From NCBI RefSeq assembly GCF_031177825.1, contig NZ_JAPSKE010000008.1:124001-188000 (forward strand): 64,000 nt of DNA. The letters run 5' to 3'. Source of the stretch: Paenibacillus sp. (GTDB taxonomy: Bacteria; Bacillota; Bacilli; Paenibacillales; YIM-B00363). The notes beneath the pieces were generated by a model that was not told the origin of the DNA, did no database searches, and saw only the letters and a program-made list of their open reading frames with translations. Positions 17,809-24,727 of this stretch are shown here, piece by piece; the stretch's first letter is position 1, and every line of letters begins with the position of its first letter. Both the position numbers and the translations under genes were made by a program.

Positions 17809-18282
17809 ATGAGATCGGTTCTAAAGCTGGAGCTGGAAGAAGCGAAAGCGATGATCGAAGCGGCGAAGCGCGCCGCGGCGGAGGCGAAGGCGCTCGAGAC
17901 GATCTGCATCGTCGACGACGGAGGATACGTCGTCGCGATGGAGCGGATGAACGGCGCACGGATTACCGGACCGGAGATCGCCGCCGCGAAGGCGTTCACC
18001 GCGAGCGGGCACAAGCGCTCCACGCATCTGTTCAATCAGCCGGGCGGTCCGGCGACCACGACCGGGGAAGCGTTCGGCATCCACGCCATGATGCCCGGGA
18101 AGTTCGCGATCTTCGTCGGCGGCTTCCCGATCGTCGTCAACGGAGAGGTCGTCGGCGGAGTCGGCGTCAGCGGCGGGAACGGCGAGCAGGACACGGTCGT
18201 CGGCATGGCCGCCCTGCGCGCGCTGCAAGAGGCGCTCGGCCCCGAATACGAGGTCGCGACGCAGGCGGATATCAAAAAATAA
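17809..18282 (+). CDS. HbpS/GlcG (DUF336) family protein
   Basis: A 157-aa protein of the GlcG/HbpS family, some members of which bind heme or cobalamin-like ligands. Signatures include ICIVDDGGYVVAMERMNGA, GGFPIVVNGEVVGGVGVSGG and EQDTVVGMAAL. No signal peptide is present, so it acts in the cytoplasm. Family members are often accessory proteins in catabolic operons. It is 45 nt behind the aldehyde dehydrogenase with GTAGGAGGGGG as ribosome binding site, and precedes the GntR gene. Confidence 0.85.
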   Translation: MRSVLKLELEEAKAMIEAAKRAAAEAKALETICIVDDGGYVVAMERMNGARITGPEIAAAKAFTASGHKRSTHLFNQPGGPATTTGEAFGIHAMMPGKFAIFVGGFPIVVNGEVVGGVGVSGGNGEQDTVVGMAALRALQEALGPEYEVATQADIKK

Positions 18283-18310
18283 CCGCGGGGAGCCCCCTTT
18301 TCCATGAGTG

Positions 18311-18370
18311 TTGAACCCGGCTAATCGATGATTTACACTGAGATAAACACTCTTTTCGGGGGTATACCAA
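18311..18370 (+). promoter_or_regulatory. promoter and operator 2 of the FCD-GntR gene
   Basis: TTGAAC (18311-18316) and TACACT (18334-18339), 17 bp apart, form a sigma-A-like promoter. GAGTGTT (18306-18312) and AACACTC (18346-18352) form a wide inverted repeat around it. GGTATACC at 18361-18368, within GGTATACCAAAT, repeats the operator core seen at 15.46 and 20.22 kb and touches the start codon. This layout fits autorepression. Confidence 0.6.
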
Positions 18371-19051
18371 ATGCCGGATTCGCAGCAGCTCGTATGGAGA
18401 GACGAAGAACTTAGTCCGATCCGCGACAAAGTGTACCAATATATTAAGCAAGCTATCGTTCAAGGCGTTTATAAATCCGGAGAGCGCATCGTCGAACGGG
18501 AGCTCGCGGACCGGCTGAACGTCAGCCGAACGCCGATTCGGGAGGCGCTCTTCCGATTGGAATCTCAAGGCTTCGTGAAGACGATGCCGCGCAAAGGCGT
18601 CGTCGTATCCAAGCTTTCCACGGAGGAAATCGTGGAAATCTTTACGATTCTGGCCTCGCTGGAGAGCTTGACGATGAAGCTGGCGGCGCAGAAGGCAGAG
18701 CCCGGCGAACGCGAAGAGCTGTCCCGGGTAATCGCGGAGCTGGATACGGCGCTTGCGTCGGACGACGGCCTCGAGGAATGCCGCAAGGTGCACTTCGTCA
18801 TCCACGAAATCATATGCCGCGCGGCGCGCAGTCCGCGGCTGACGCAAATGCTGGACGGCTTGTCCGATTATATCCGCGCGTTCGCGAACGTCGGGTACGA
18901 GCTTCCCGGCCGGCTGCGGAAAGCGACGGAGGAGCATCGGGATCTCGCGAGAGCGGTGCGGGACGGCGAGGCGGAGCTTGCGGAGAATCTCACGAAAATC
19001 CATCTGGATCAATCCAAAAAGGCGTATTTGGAAGCATTGAATAAGAAGTAA
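18371..19051 (+). CDS. GntR-family transcriptional regulator, FCD domain
   Basis: A 226-aa regulator. The N-terminal winged helix (residues ~20-85) contains LADRLNVSRTPIREALFRLESQGFVKTMPRKGVVVS. The rest is an FCD ligand-binding domain with the metal-site pattern (HFVIHEIICRAA, EEHRDLARAVRDGE). FCD regulators usually repress catabolic genes and respond to a pathway carboxylate. Identical TATACCAAAT-bearing sites before this gene, the diiron oxidase and the divergent ferredoxin/dehydrogenase pair make it the probable local regulator. The start at 18371 follows a weak CGGGGG. Confidence 0.9.
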   Translation: MPDSQQLVWRDEELSPIRDKVYQYIKQAIVQGVYKSGERIVERELADRLNVSRTPIREALFRLESQGFVKTMPRKGVVVSKLSTEEIVEIFTILASLESLTMKLAAQKAEPGEREELSRVIAELDTALASDDGLEECRKVHFVIHEIICRAARSPRLTQMLDGLSDYIRAFANVGYELPGRLRKATEEHRDLARAVRDGEAELAENLTKIHLDQSKKAYLEALNKK

Positions 19052-19088
19052 CCCGATAGGGTTCGCCGGAGACGGAGGGTTTGGTCGA

Positions 19089-19376
19089 ATGCCGTATGTG
19101 ACGTTACACCGGAACGGTCAAGTGTACCGGCAGGAGGTGAACGCCGACAGCAACCTGGTCGTGTTGGCCGGGGTCAAGAAGTTCCCATATCTCAACTACG
19201 GATGCGGAATGGGCAAGTGCACGAAGTGCGCCGTCGAGGTCGTCGCCGGAGGCGACCGGCTGACGGAACCGAATTGGAAGGAACGGAAGATGTTGGGCGA
19301 CAAGCTGATCGCCGGTTACCGGTTGGCATGCCAGCTCTATATTTCCGACGATATCGAAATTAAACAAGATCTATAA
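19089..19376 (+). CDS. [2Fe-2S] ferredoxin, plant type (1)
   Basis: A 95-aa ferredoxin-like protein. Cluster ligands are visible as C-x4-C-x2-C in YGCGMGKCTKCAVEV and a fourth Cys in LACQ near residue 84. It probably delivers single electrons to an oxygenase; the diiron oxidase 3 kb upstream is the only candidate in the cluster. It has ACGGAGGG upstream and lies 37 nt after the GntR gene. Confidence 0.85.
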   Translation: MPYVTLHRNGQVYRQEVNADSNLVVLAGVKKFPYLNYGCGMGKCTKCAVEVVAGGDRLTEPNWKERKMLGDKLIAGYRLACQLYISDDIEIKQDL

Positions 19377-19407
19377 TATCCGACGCACCGTAAAGGAGGA
19401 GAACGAA

Positions 19408-19710
19408 ATGAGCGAATTCATCTTGCTGTCCACGACCGATCGATATCGAACCGTCGTCGACAATCCTTGTCTCGAGAAGATAGCCGATTACGAATACTAC
19501 TTCTTCGGCAAGAAGAAGACGACGTTCACCATTTGTAAAATCAAGCATCCCGAGAATGCGCGCATCGTGATCCAAGGCGTAGGCGAGGTGTTTCCCGACA
19601 ATAGCATTCCATTGAAGGTGTTCCCGAAGTTCGACACGCCGGAGGAGATTTTGAAAGAAATCTTGGAGCTCGATATCGACGAGGAGAGCAAAGTCGTAAA
19701 GGCGGGGTAA
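19408..19710 (+). CDS. small soluble protein of unknown function
   Basis: A 100-aa protein with no family I recognise. It begins MSEFILLSTTDRYRTVVDNPCLEKIADYEYYFF, has a basic FFGKKKTTFTICKIKH stretch and an acidic C-terminal helix (EEILKEILELDIDEESK). No membrane segment or signal peptide is visible, and there is a single Cys pair (residues ~21 and ~43). A strong AAAGGAGGAGA precedes it and a terminator follows, so it is certainly expressed with the ferredoxin. It may be an electron-transfer or oxygenase accessory protein, by position only. Confidence 0.7.
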   Translation: MSEFILLSTTDRYRTVVDNPCLEKIADYEYYFFGKKKTTFTICKIKHPENARIVIQGVGEVFPDNSIPLKVFPKFDTPEEILKEILELDIDEESKVVKAG

Positions 19711-19718
19711 TTCCAAAG

Positions 19719-19760
19719 GAGGCAAGCGCGCGGCTTTGGTCCGCTGGCTTGCCTTTTTTT
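19719..19760 (+). terminator. Rho-independent terminator ending the rightward island
   Basis: AGGCAAGC (19720-19727) pairs with GCTTGCCT (19747-19754), followed by seven or more T's. The convergent ferredoxin gene ends 90 nt further on. Confidence 0.88.
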
Positions 19761-19848
19761 CGGAGGGGGGGGAGCGTAGGATGCGAGGGGAGCGCCGCGC
19801 CAAGGCCCCCTGGTTCCTTACACCCGAGGGCCTTGCTCTTCTTTCGGA

Positions 19849-20169
19849 TTATCCGACCTGTGCGGCGTCGCTCGCCCGTTGCCTCGCCTCTTCGCCCCAT
19901 GCGATCGTTGCGTCGCCGTCGACGAACGTCTGGCAGGCGAGCCGGAAGCCTTGCTCGATACTCTCCCGGCCGAGGCGGTCGATTTCCTTCTTCATTACTT
20001 TGCTTAAGGTCTCGCGGCCTTCCACGACGAATACCTTGCAGGTTCCGCAGAGTCCGCCCCCGCACTTATAGGGAATGGCCCCCTCGTATCGGATGGAGGC
20101 GCGCAGCAGGTTGGCGTCCCGATCGACCTCGATAGACTTCCCGGAAGTAATAAAACGCACCGTCGGCAT
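19849..20169 (-). CDS. [2Fe-2S] ferredoxin, plant type (2)
   Basis: A 106-aa ferredoxin with ligands in YKCGGGLCGTCKVFVV (C-x4-C-x2-C) and LACQ. It differs clearly from the one at 19089, so the cluster has two distinct ferredoxins. It is transcribed leftward, alone, behind GAGGAGGGA, from an intergenic region shared with the dehydrogenase at 20275. A perfect palindrome in that region would let one regulator control both genes. It may be the second carrier of an electron chain, or a partner of a different oxygenase step. Confidence 0.85.
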   Translation of the reverse strand: MPTVRFITSGKSIEVDRDANLLRASIRYEGAIPYKCGGGLCGTCKVFVVEGRETLSKVMKKEIDRLGRESIEQGFRLACQTFVDGDATIAWGEEARQRASDAAQVG

Positions 20170-20216
20170 AAGGATCCCTCCTCGTCGGAATAGCTAGAGT
20201 ATAGCATATGGGCTTG

Positions 20217-20236
20217 GTATTTGGTATACCAAATAC
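20217..20236. promoter_or_regulatory. putative GntR operator 3, perfect 20-bp palindrome
   Basis: GTATTTGGTATACCAAATAC reads the same on both strands over all 20 bases. It sits between the divergent ferredoxin (19849-20169) and dehydrogenase (20275-21084) genes. The leftward -10 (TATACT at 20203-20198) is just beside it. Its right half and following AATATTCTTAA recur after operator 1, and GGTATACCAAAT recurs at operator 2. Confidence 0.75.
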
Positions 20237-20274
20237 AATATTCTTAAAGATAGGAATAAGGGAGGCGATCGCGG

Positions 20275-21084
20275 ATGAACCGCATAGGCATTATCGGGTA
20301 CGGCACGATCGGAGAGGATGTCGCGGAGGCCGTTCGCGCGGGGAAGGCCGGAGACGCGTCCGTCGCTTCCGTCCTTGTCAGGGATAAGAGGAAGTACGTA
20401 GAAAACGGAAGGAATCACCCGTTCGACTTCATCGACGATCCGGATACGTTCTTCCTCCGAAGTCATGACGTGGTCGTAGAGTGCGCAGGGCACGAGGCGG
20501 TGCGGATGTACGGGGAAGCGGCGCTGCGCAGCGGAGCCGACTTTATGATCGTCAGCGTCGGCGCTTTGGCGGAGGACGAGCTGCTTCGCCGGCTCGTCGC
20601 GAAGGCGGCCGAGGCGGGGCGAAAAATCATTGTACCGTCCGCCGCGATCGGAGGGCTGGATCGAATCGCGGCCGGCAGCGTCGGACCGATGGAAGAGGTG
20701 ACGCTCACGACGCGAAAGCCGCCGAAGGCATGGTACGGCACGGTCATAGAGCGGCAAGTGGATCTTGCCGGCTTGTCCGAACCGTACCTTGCGTTCGAAG
20801 GAGCGGCCCGGGACGCGGCGAAGCGGTTTCCGGAAAGCGTCAACGTCTCCGCCGCGCTCAGCTTGGCCGGCATCGGCTTCGACGCGACGAAGGTGAAGGT
20901 GTTCGCCGATCCGACCATCGAACATAACACCCATGAAATCGCGGCCCAAGGATTGTTCGGACGCATCCGACTAGAGATTCGAAATACGCCGTCCGACCGA
21001 AATCCGAAGACCGGCTATATCGTAGCGATGAGCGTCGTCAAAAACATTAGGGATCGGACAAGCCCGTTCGTCATCGGTACGTAA
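20275..21084 (+). CDS. aspartate dehydrogenase-like NAD(P) oxidoreductase
   Basis: A 269-aa protein of the aspartate dehydrogenase (NadX) family. The N-terminal Rossmann fold has GIIGYGTIGEDVAEAV. The catalytic domain has VNVSAALSLAGIGFDATKVKV, the His in EHNTHEI and NPKTGYIVAMSVV. NadX oxidises L-aspartate to iminoaspartate. Here no nadA/nadC is near and the gene shares an operator with a ferredoxin. It more likely deaminates an amino-acid intermediate of the adjacent pathway; this is inference. GGGAGGCGA precedes ATG 20275. Confidence 0.82.
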   Translation: MNRIGIIGYGTIGEDVAEAVRAGKAGDASVASVLVRDKRKYVENGRNHPFDFIDDPDTFFLRSHDVVVECAGHEAVRMYGEAALRSGADFMIVSVGALAEDELLRRLVAKAAEAGRKIIVPSAAIGGLDRIAAGSVGPMEEVTLTTRKPPKAWYGTVIERQVDLAGLSEPYLAFEGAARDAAKRFPESVNVSAALSLAGIGFDATKVKVFADPTIEHNTHEIAAQGLFGRIRLEIRNTPSDRNPKTGYIVAMSVVKNIRDRTSPFVIGT

Positions 21085-21088
21085 GTTT

Positions 21089-21571
21089 TCATTCGAACCG
21101 AACGAACACTTCCTCGAACCGTTCGTTCGAAGGCCGTTTCATCAGTTTGATCTGCAGCACCCCGTCCTTGAACAGAGCGCGGGCCGTGTCCGCGTACACG
21201 AGGGCGGGCAGCGCCACCGTCTGTTTCCCGCCGTTCGGCAGCCCTTCGACCCGCAGCCGCTGAACGGCCGCGTAGACGCGCAGCTGCCGCGCCTTGATCC
21301 GCTCGGGCACGACGAACCGAACGATAATATGACGATGCGTCTGGAACAGCTCGTACGAGAGCGGCCGGCCGGCGGCGGAGGAAGAACGGGACTCCTTGGC
21401 CGAAACCTTCTCTTGCTGTCGTTCCGGCGCGGCGAGCGCCTCCTTCAAAATGCCGTCCACGTAGTCGGTCACCCAGCGGAAGTCGTCCTGCGGGGCGCCG
21501 AACGACAGGCTGTCCTGCATCCACTTCTTGAACGTGTCCCAGCTTTCCTTGTTCCATTGGCCGTCGCTCAT
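21089..21571 (-). CDS. GerT-like spore protein, Hsp20/alpha-crystallin fold
   Basis: A 160-aa protein. Residues ~75-160 look like a small-heat-shock/alpha-crystallin beta-sandwich (IIVRFVVPERIKARQLRVYAAVQRLRVEGL, VYADTARALFKDGVLQIKLMKR). The N-terminus (WDTFKKWMQDSL) resembles spore-coat GerT/CotP-type proteins. It is divergent from the gerP operon, and both directions carry a SigK-like promoter, supporting a late mother-cell role in the coat. Start ATG 21571 follows AAGGAGGAA. GerT specifically is a reasoned guess; the Hsp20 fold is firmer. Confidence 0.6.
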   Translation of the reverse strand: MSDGQWNKESWDTFKKWMQDSLSFGAPQDDFRWVTDYVDGILKEALAAPERQQEKVSAKESRSSSAAGRPLSYELFQTHRHIIVRFVVPERIKARQLRVYAAVQRLRVEGLPNGGKQTVALPALVYADTARALFKDGVLQIKLMKRPSNERFEEVFVRFE

Positions 21572-21611
21572 GATCCGTTCCTCCTTCGGCCGCCGCTCGA
21601 TTTCGATGGTT

Positions 21612-21639
21612 CAGTATATGGAGGCGGCGACGGGTCGGT
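21612..21639 (-). promoter_or_regulatory. SigK-like promoter of the GerT-like gene
   Basis: On the minus strand AC (21639-21638), 17 nt, then CATATACTG (21620-21612) fits the SigK consensus AC-N16/17-CATAnnnTA at all but the last base. Confidence 0.45.
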
Positions 21640-21681
21640 GACCCGATTTCCGTGAATGCCGCAAGCGAACCGACGGGAGGC

Positions 21682-21709
21682 ACCTCTGGGCGGTTCCCCA
21701 CATATGATG
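21682..21709 (+). promoter_or_regulatory. SigK-like promoter of the gerP operon
   Basis: AC (21682-21683), 17 nt, then CATATGATG (21701-21709) fits the same AC-N17-CATAnnnTG form as the divergent site. Transcription would start ~23-25 nt before the first gerP codon. In B. subtilis gerP is SigK-dependent. Confidence 0.45.
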
Positions 21710-21739
21710 CGATATATTCCGGCGGGGAGGGGTCGACCC

Positions 21740-21979
21740 ATGCCATCGATTGTAGGCAACGTGAAAATAGTGACCGTCGGTCCGAGCTCGATCGTAAACT
21801 TCGGGGACACGTATCAAATGAGCCCCAGCAGCACGTCGAAGACGTTCGCCGGCGCAGGGTCGTTCGTCACGGGCGACTTGTCGGGCACGCGGCAATTGAT
21901 CAGCAGCACGAATACGAACGATGCGGACATCGCCGATTCGAACAGCAGCGGCGATCAAGGCGGGGTGGTCGGCGCATGA
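21740..21979 (+). CDS. gerPA: spore germination protein GerPA/GerPF type
   Basis: A 79-aa spore-coat protein of the GerPA/GerPF family. GerP proteins allow germinants to cross the coat and cortex. The N-terminus MPSIVGNVKIVTVGPSSIVNFGD and the NTNDADIAD ending are family hallmarks. GerPA and GerPF are similar, and first position in the operon favours GerPA. ATG 21740 follows GGGGAGGGG. The stop overlaps the next start (ATGA). Confidence 0.82.
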   Translation: MPSIVGNVKIVTVGPSSIVNFGDTYQMSPSSTSKTFAGAGSFVTGDLSGTRQLISSTNTNDADIADSNSSGDQGGVVGA

Positions 21980-22191
21980 ATTGGTCGGTACATCAGAGCA
22001 TCGTCATCCACCAGCTTCGCGTCGAGAACGTCTCCAACTCTTCGGTGATTCAGATCGGAACGTCGGGGCAAATCAGTTCGTTGTCGAATCTATACAACAC
22101 GGGCGGGTTCACCGAACCCGCGCCGGAGCCGCTCGGCACCCAAACGGGGCCGATCGTGCCCTTGCCGTCGCCCGCGCCGGCGGCGCGGTAA
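21976..22191 (+). CDS. gerPB: spore germination protein GerPB
   Basis: A 71-aa GerPB, recognisable by VHQSIVIHQLRVENVSNSSVIQIG followed by ISSLSNLYNTGGFTEPAPE. It is a coat component required for germinant permeability. Start ATG 21976 overlaps the gerPA stop. The Pro-rich end (PLPSPAPAAR) is followed by a 59-nt gap before gerPC. Confidence 0.9.
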   Translation: MNWSVHQSIVIHQLRVENVSNSSVIQIGTSGQISSLSNLYNTGGFTEPAPEPLGTQTGPIVPLPSPAPAAR

Positions 22192-22250
22192 GCCGATTAT
22201 CCCGCATTCCTCCTGCATATACATAGGGGGACGGAGGAGGGGGCGTTACC

Positions 22251-22883
22251 GTGGATGCCAAACAGTGGGCGGAGCAGCTGGCAAGGCTGCACGCCGAAAA
22301 TGTGGAACTGAACGATCGGGTATGCCGGCTGACGGAACGACTGGAGCGACTGGAGGACGAAATCGATCGGTTGAAACGGAGGCCGGCGCCGACGATCGAG
22401 CGCATCGAATATCGATTCGATCAGCTGAAGATCGATACGCTGCAAGGCACGCTTCATATCGGCGTCCGTCCGGAGGACGCCGCGGGGGAGCCGATCTGGT
22501 CGCTGGGCGAAGCGGCCGTTCCCGAACCGACGATCGTGACGGGCGCGGAGCCGTCGCCGCCGTCGCCCTTCCTCGGCATTCGCGACGCGGTGCACCGCCA
22601 CTTGGACGAAGCGGTTCCCCCGCTTTTGATCCGATTATGCGAGGCCGCGGAATACGATATCGATCCGGAGGAGATCGATCGCGTCGTCGCGGATCTTCGC
22701 GCGCAGGTCGACGTCCGGATCGCTCATTATATGAAATTATCGGAATACGACGCTACCCGGGAGCCGGCCGCGTACGAAGCGTCCGTAACGCGGCTTACGA
22801 TCCGCGACGTCGATACGGCGATCCGGAACTTCGTCGCGGGCAAGCGTCCGCCCCCGCTCGATGAGGAGGAGAAAGGCTCATGA
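22251..22883 (+). CDS. gerPC: spore germination protein GerPC
   Basis: A 210-aa GerPC. An N-terminal coiled coil (residues ~8-42, LARLHAENVELNDRVCRLTERLERLEDEIDRL) is followed by the family segment IERIEYRFDQLKIDTLQGTLHIG and a helical C-terminal domain. The GTG start at 22251 lies 7 nt after GGAGGAGGGGG. The stop overlaps the gerPD start. Confidence 0.88.
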   Translation: MDAKQWAEQLARLHAENVELNDRVCRLTERLERLEDEIDRLKRRPAPTIERIEYRFDQLKIDTLQGTLHIGVRPEDAAGEPIWSLGEAAVPEPTIVTGAEPSPPSPFLGIRDAVHRHLDEAVPPLLIRLCEAAEYDIDPEEIDRVVADLRAQVDVRIAHYMKLSEYDATREPAAYEASVTRLTIRDVDTAIRNFVAGKRPPPLDEEEKGS

Positions 22884-23119
22884 TTCGCATGACCGTCGCG
22901 AACCGAGGGGTGTCCGTCGGTTCGATTCGCGTCGTCGGCTTGGCGAGCGCCTCGGTGCTGCTCGTCGGCGACGTCCAAACGATTCGCAATTCCAGTATTT
23001 TCGATACGCCGCCCGAATCGGTCATCGTCGGGCCGCTGCAGCCGCTGCCGCCGGAGACGGCGTACGAGGCGGAAGGAGAGACGGGGGAAGAAGACGCGGG
23101 AGAACCGTCGGCGCCGTGA
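22880..23119 (+). CDS. gerPD: spore germination protein GerPD
   Basis: A 79-aa GerPD. The family core is SVGSIRVVGLASASVLLVGDVQTI and SSIFDTPPESVIVGP, with an acidic variable tail. It overlaps gerPC (ATGA) and gerPE (GTGA), so four gerP genes are read as one coupled unit. Confidence 0.9.
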   Translation: MIRMTVANRGVSVGSIRVVGLASASVLLVGDVQTIRNSSIFDTPPESVIVGPLQPLPPETAYEAEGETGEEDAGEPSAP

Positions 23120-23508
23120 ACGGACGGCCGAGGGATTCCGTCGTCGGGGAGCTGTTCGTCGCGAGCGTCTCCTCCGCGAGCATCGTCTTGATCGGCGACG
23201 GCCGCATCGGCGACAGCCGCGCCCGCGCGATCGCCGTCAAGCGGGAGTACCCGATCTATCGGGGCGACGAAGGGAGCTTCGAACGATACCCGCTGTTCCG
23301 CGCGGCGATCCCCGAGCCGCCCGCGTTGTATCCCGCCGATGTCCGCTTCGTCCCCGAACGGTCGCGAATCGTCGTAGGGCGCGTCGACGTCATGGCGGCT
23401 TCAGCCTCCGCGATCGTACAGATCGGCTCGAACGGCGATCTGGCGAACGAATCGCGCCAGAAGCAATTTCGCCAGCTGCTGCCCGAATCGGCTGCCGCGC
23501 AGGACTGA
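23116..23508 (+). CDS. gerPE: spore germination protein GerPE
   Basis: A 130-aa GerPE-like protein. LFVASVSSASIVLIGDG and ASASAIVQIGSN repeat the GerP SS(A/S)-(I/V)-x-IGD theme. The GTG start at 23116 overlaps the gerPD stop; the reading frame extends further upstream but only through gerPD. It is the last gerP gene. No gerPF follows it, unlike the six-gene B. subtilis operon. Confidence 0.8.
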   Translation: MNGRPRDSVVGELFVASVSSASIVLIGDGRIGDSRARAIAVKREYPIYRGDEGSFERYPLFRAAIPEPPALYPADVRFVPERSRIVVGRVDVMAASASAIVQIGSNGDLANESRQKQFRQLLPESAAAQD

Positions 23509-23568
23509 CGAATAAGGTTCGGTCCGGACTGGGAACGCTACCCGAAAAAGACAAAGTTGGCGGTTGTT

Positions 23569-24519
23569 ATGAAGCGGAAGAAAATGCACTCCTTCTTCAA
23601 GCAAGTCAAGCGGGCGATGTTCGATCCGTCCGCCGGGACCGATCGCTTCAGCTTGGGGGAGCGTCGGACGCCGCAGCTCGACTCGGCTCGGCTTCGGGAC
23701 CCGCCTGAAGGTCTGCCCGAAGATCCGCCCGACTTGACCGGCGATCCGGCGAAGGATGCCGCCGCGCTGCAATCGCTGTTCGGCGCGCCGCGCAACGGCG
23801 ACGGCGACATCGCAAGCGAGCATAAAGAGAGCCATATTGGACGGGGCGGTCGCCATTCTGACCCCGGGCGTGAGGCGAGCCGTCCTGGTGCAGGACACGA
23901 AGGTCGAGCATCGGGCCGTCGGAGACGCCAAGACGGAGCTCGTCATTCGAGGTCCGCACGAAGGATTCGTCGAATCGCTCGAGACGAACGTCTCGCTCGT
24001 CCGCAAGATCATCCGCTCCGAGAATTTAGTTACCGAATACGTTCTATTGCACGAGTTTTACCAAACGAAAGCCGCTGTCATTTATTTATCCGATCTTGCG
24101 AACGAAAAGCTCGTCGAAGAAGTGAAGCTTAGGCTAGAAGGGATCAGGATCGCGAATACGCTCGTCCTCCAGCAGCTGCTGGAGGACGAGCCCATTCGCT
24201 CATTCCGACGCTGTCGGTCACCGAACGACCGGATCGGGCTTCGGGCGCGATCATCGACGGCGGCGTCATCGTGTTGTCGGGGAACGCGCCCTTCGCGATT
24301 TTATGCCCGACGACGTTATGGACGCTGTTCCACACGTCGGAAGAAATTTACACGCGCATGGTGTACGCGAATTTCGTGCGGTTCATTCACTTGTTCGCGC
24401 CAGGCGTGTATATCGCGCTCGTCAACTTCCAGCCGGAGATGCTGCCGACCGACCTGATGTTCCATATCGCGGGCAATCGCGAACTGCTTCCTTTTCCCAC
24501 CCTGGTCGAGATCTTGTGA
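23569..24519 (+). pseudogene. GerA-family spore germination protein, frameshifted and truncated
   Basis: Three frame-shifted pieces together match the soluble N-terminal part of a GerAA/SpoVAF-type germinant receptor subunit. Piece 1 (23569-~23820, frame 1) has LQSLFGAPRNGDGDI. Piece 2 (~23820-24190, frame 2) has IKRAILDGAVAIL, ELVIRGPHEGFVESLETN and ELVEEVKLRLEGI. Piece 3 (~24190-24519, frame 1) has LSVTERPDRASGAIIDGG and FQPEMLPTDLMFHIAGNRELLPFPTLVE. The breaks look like single-base changes. The expected membrane region is absent; a hydrophobic ~30-residue scrap in frame 2 runs on to about 24640. Sequencing errors cannot explain the missing C-terminal half. Confidence 0.75.
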
Positions 24520-24727
24520 GCTCCACACGATTCTGTTCGGGCTGTCTTGCGTCAAGGAACGCCAGCCGGGCTTGTTGGGCGCGCTCGTCCTATGCGCCGC
24601 CAACGCGGCGGCGTTCGCGCACCTCTTATTTTCGAGGTGATTCCGAGAATCGCGGGAGGAAATCGCCGATGCGGAAGCGAATACGTAACCTAACTTAACA
24701 CTCCTACGATAGATGGGGCGGTGTGCT

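Noticed and set aside
19802..19834. Hairpin AAGGCCC/GGGCCTT between the convergent ferredoxin genes as a terminator
   Set aside because: No T-tract in either direction, and a much better terminator lies at 19719-19760. It may still help the leftward gene terminate.
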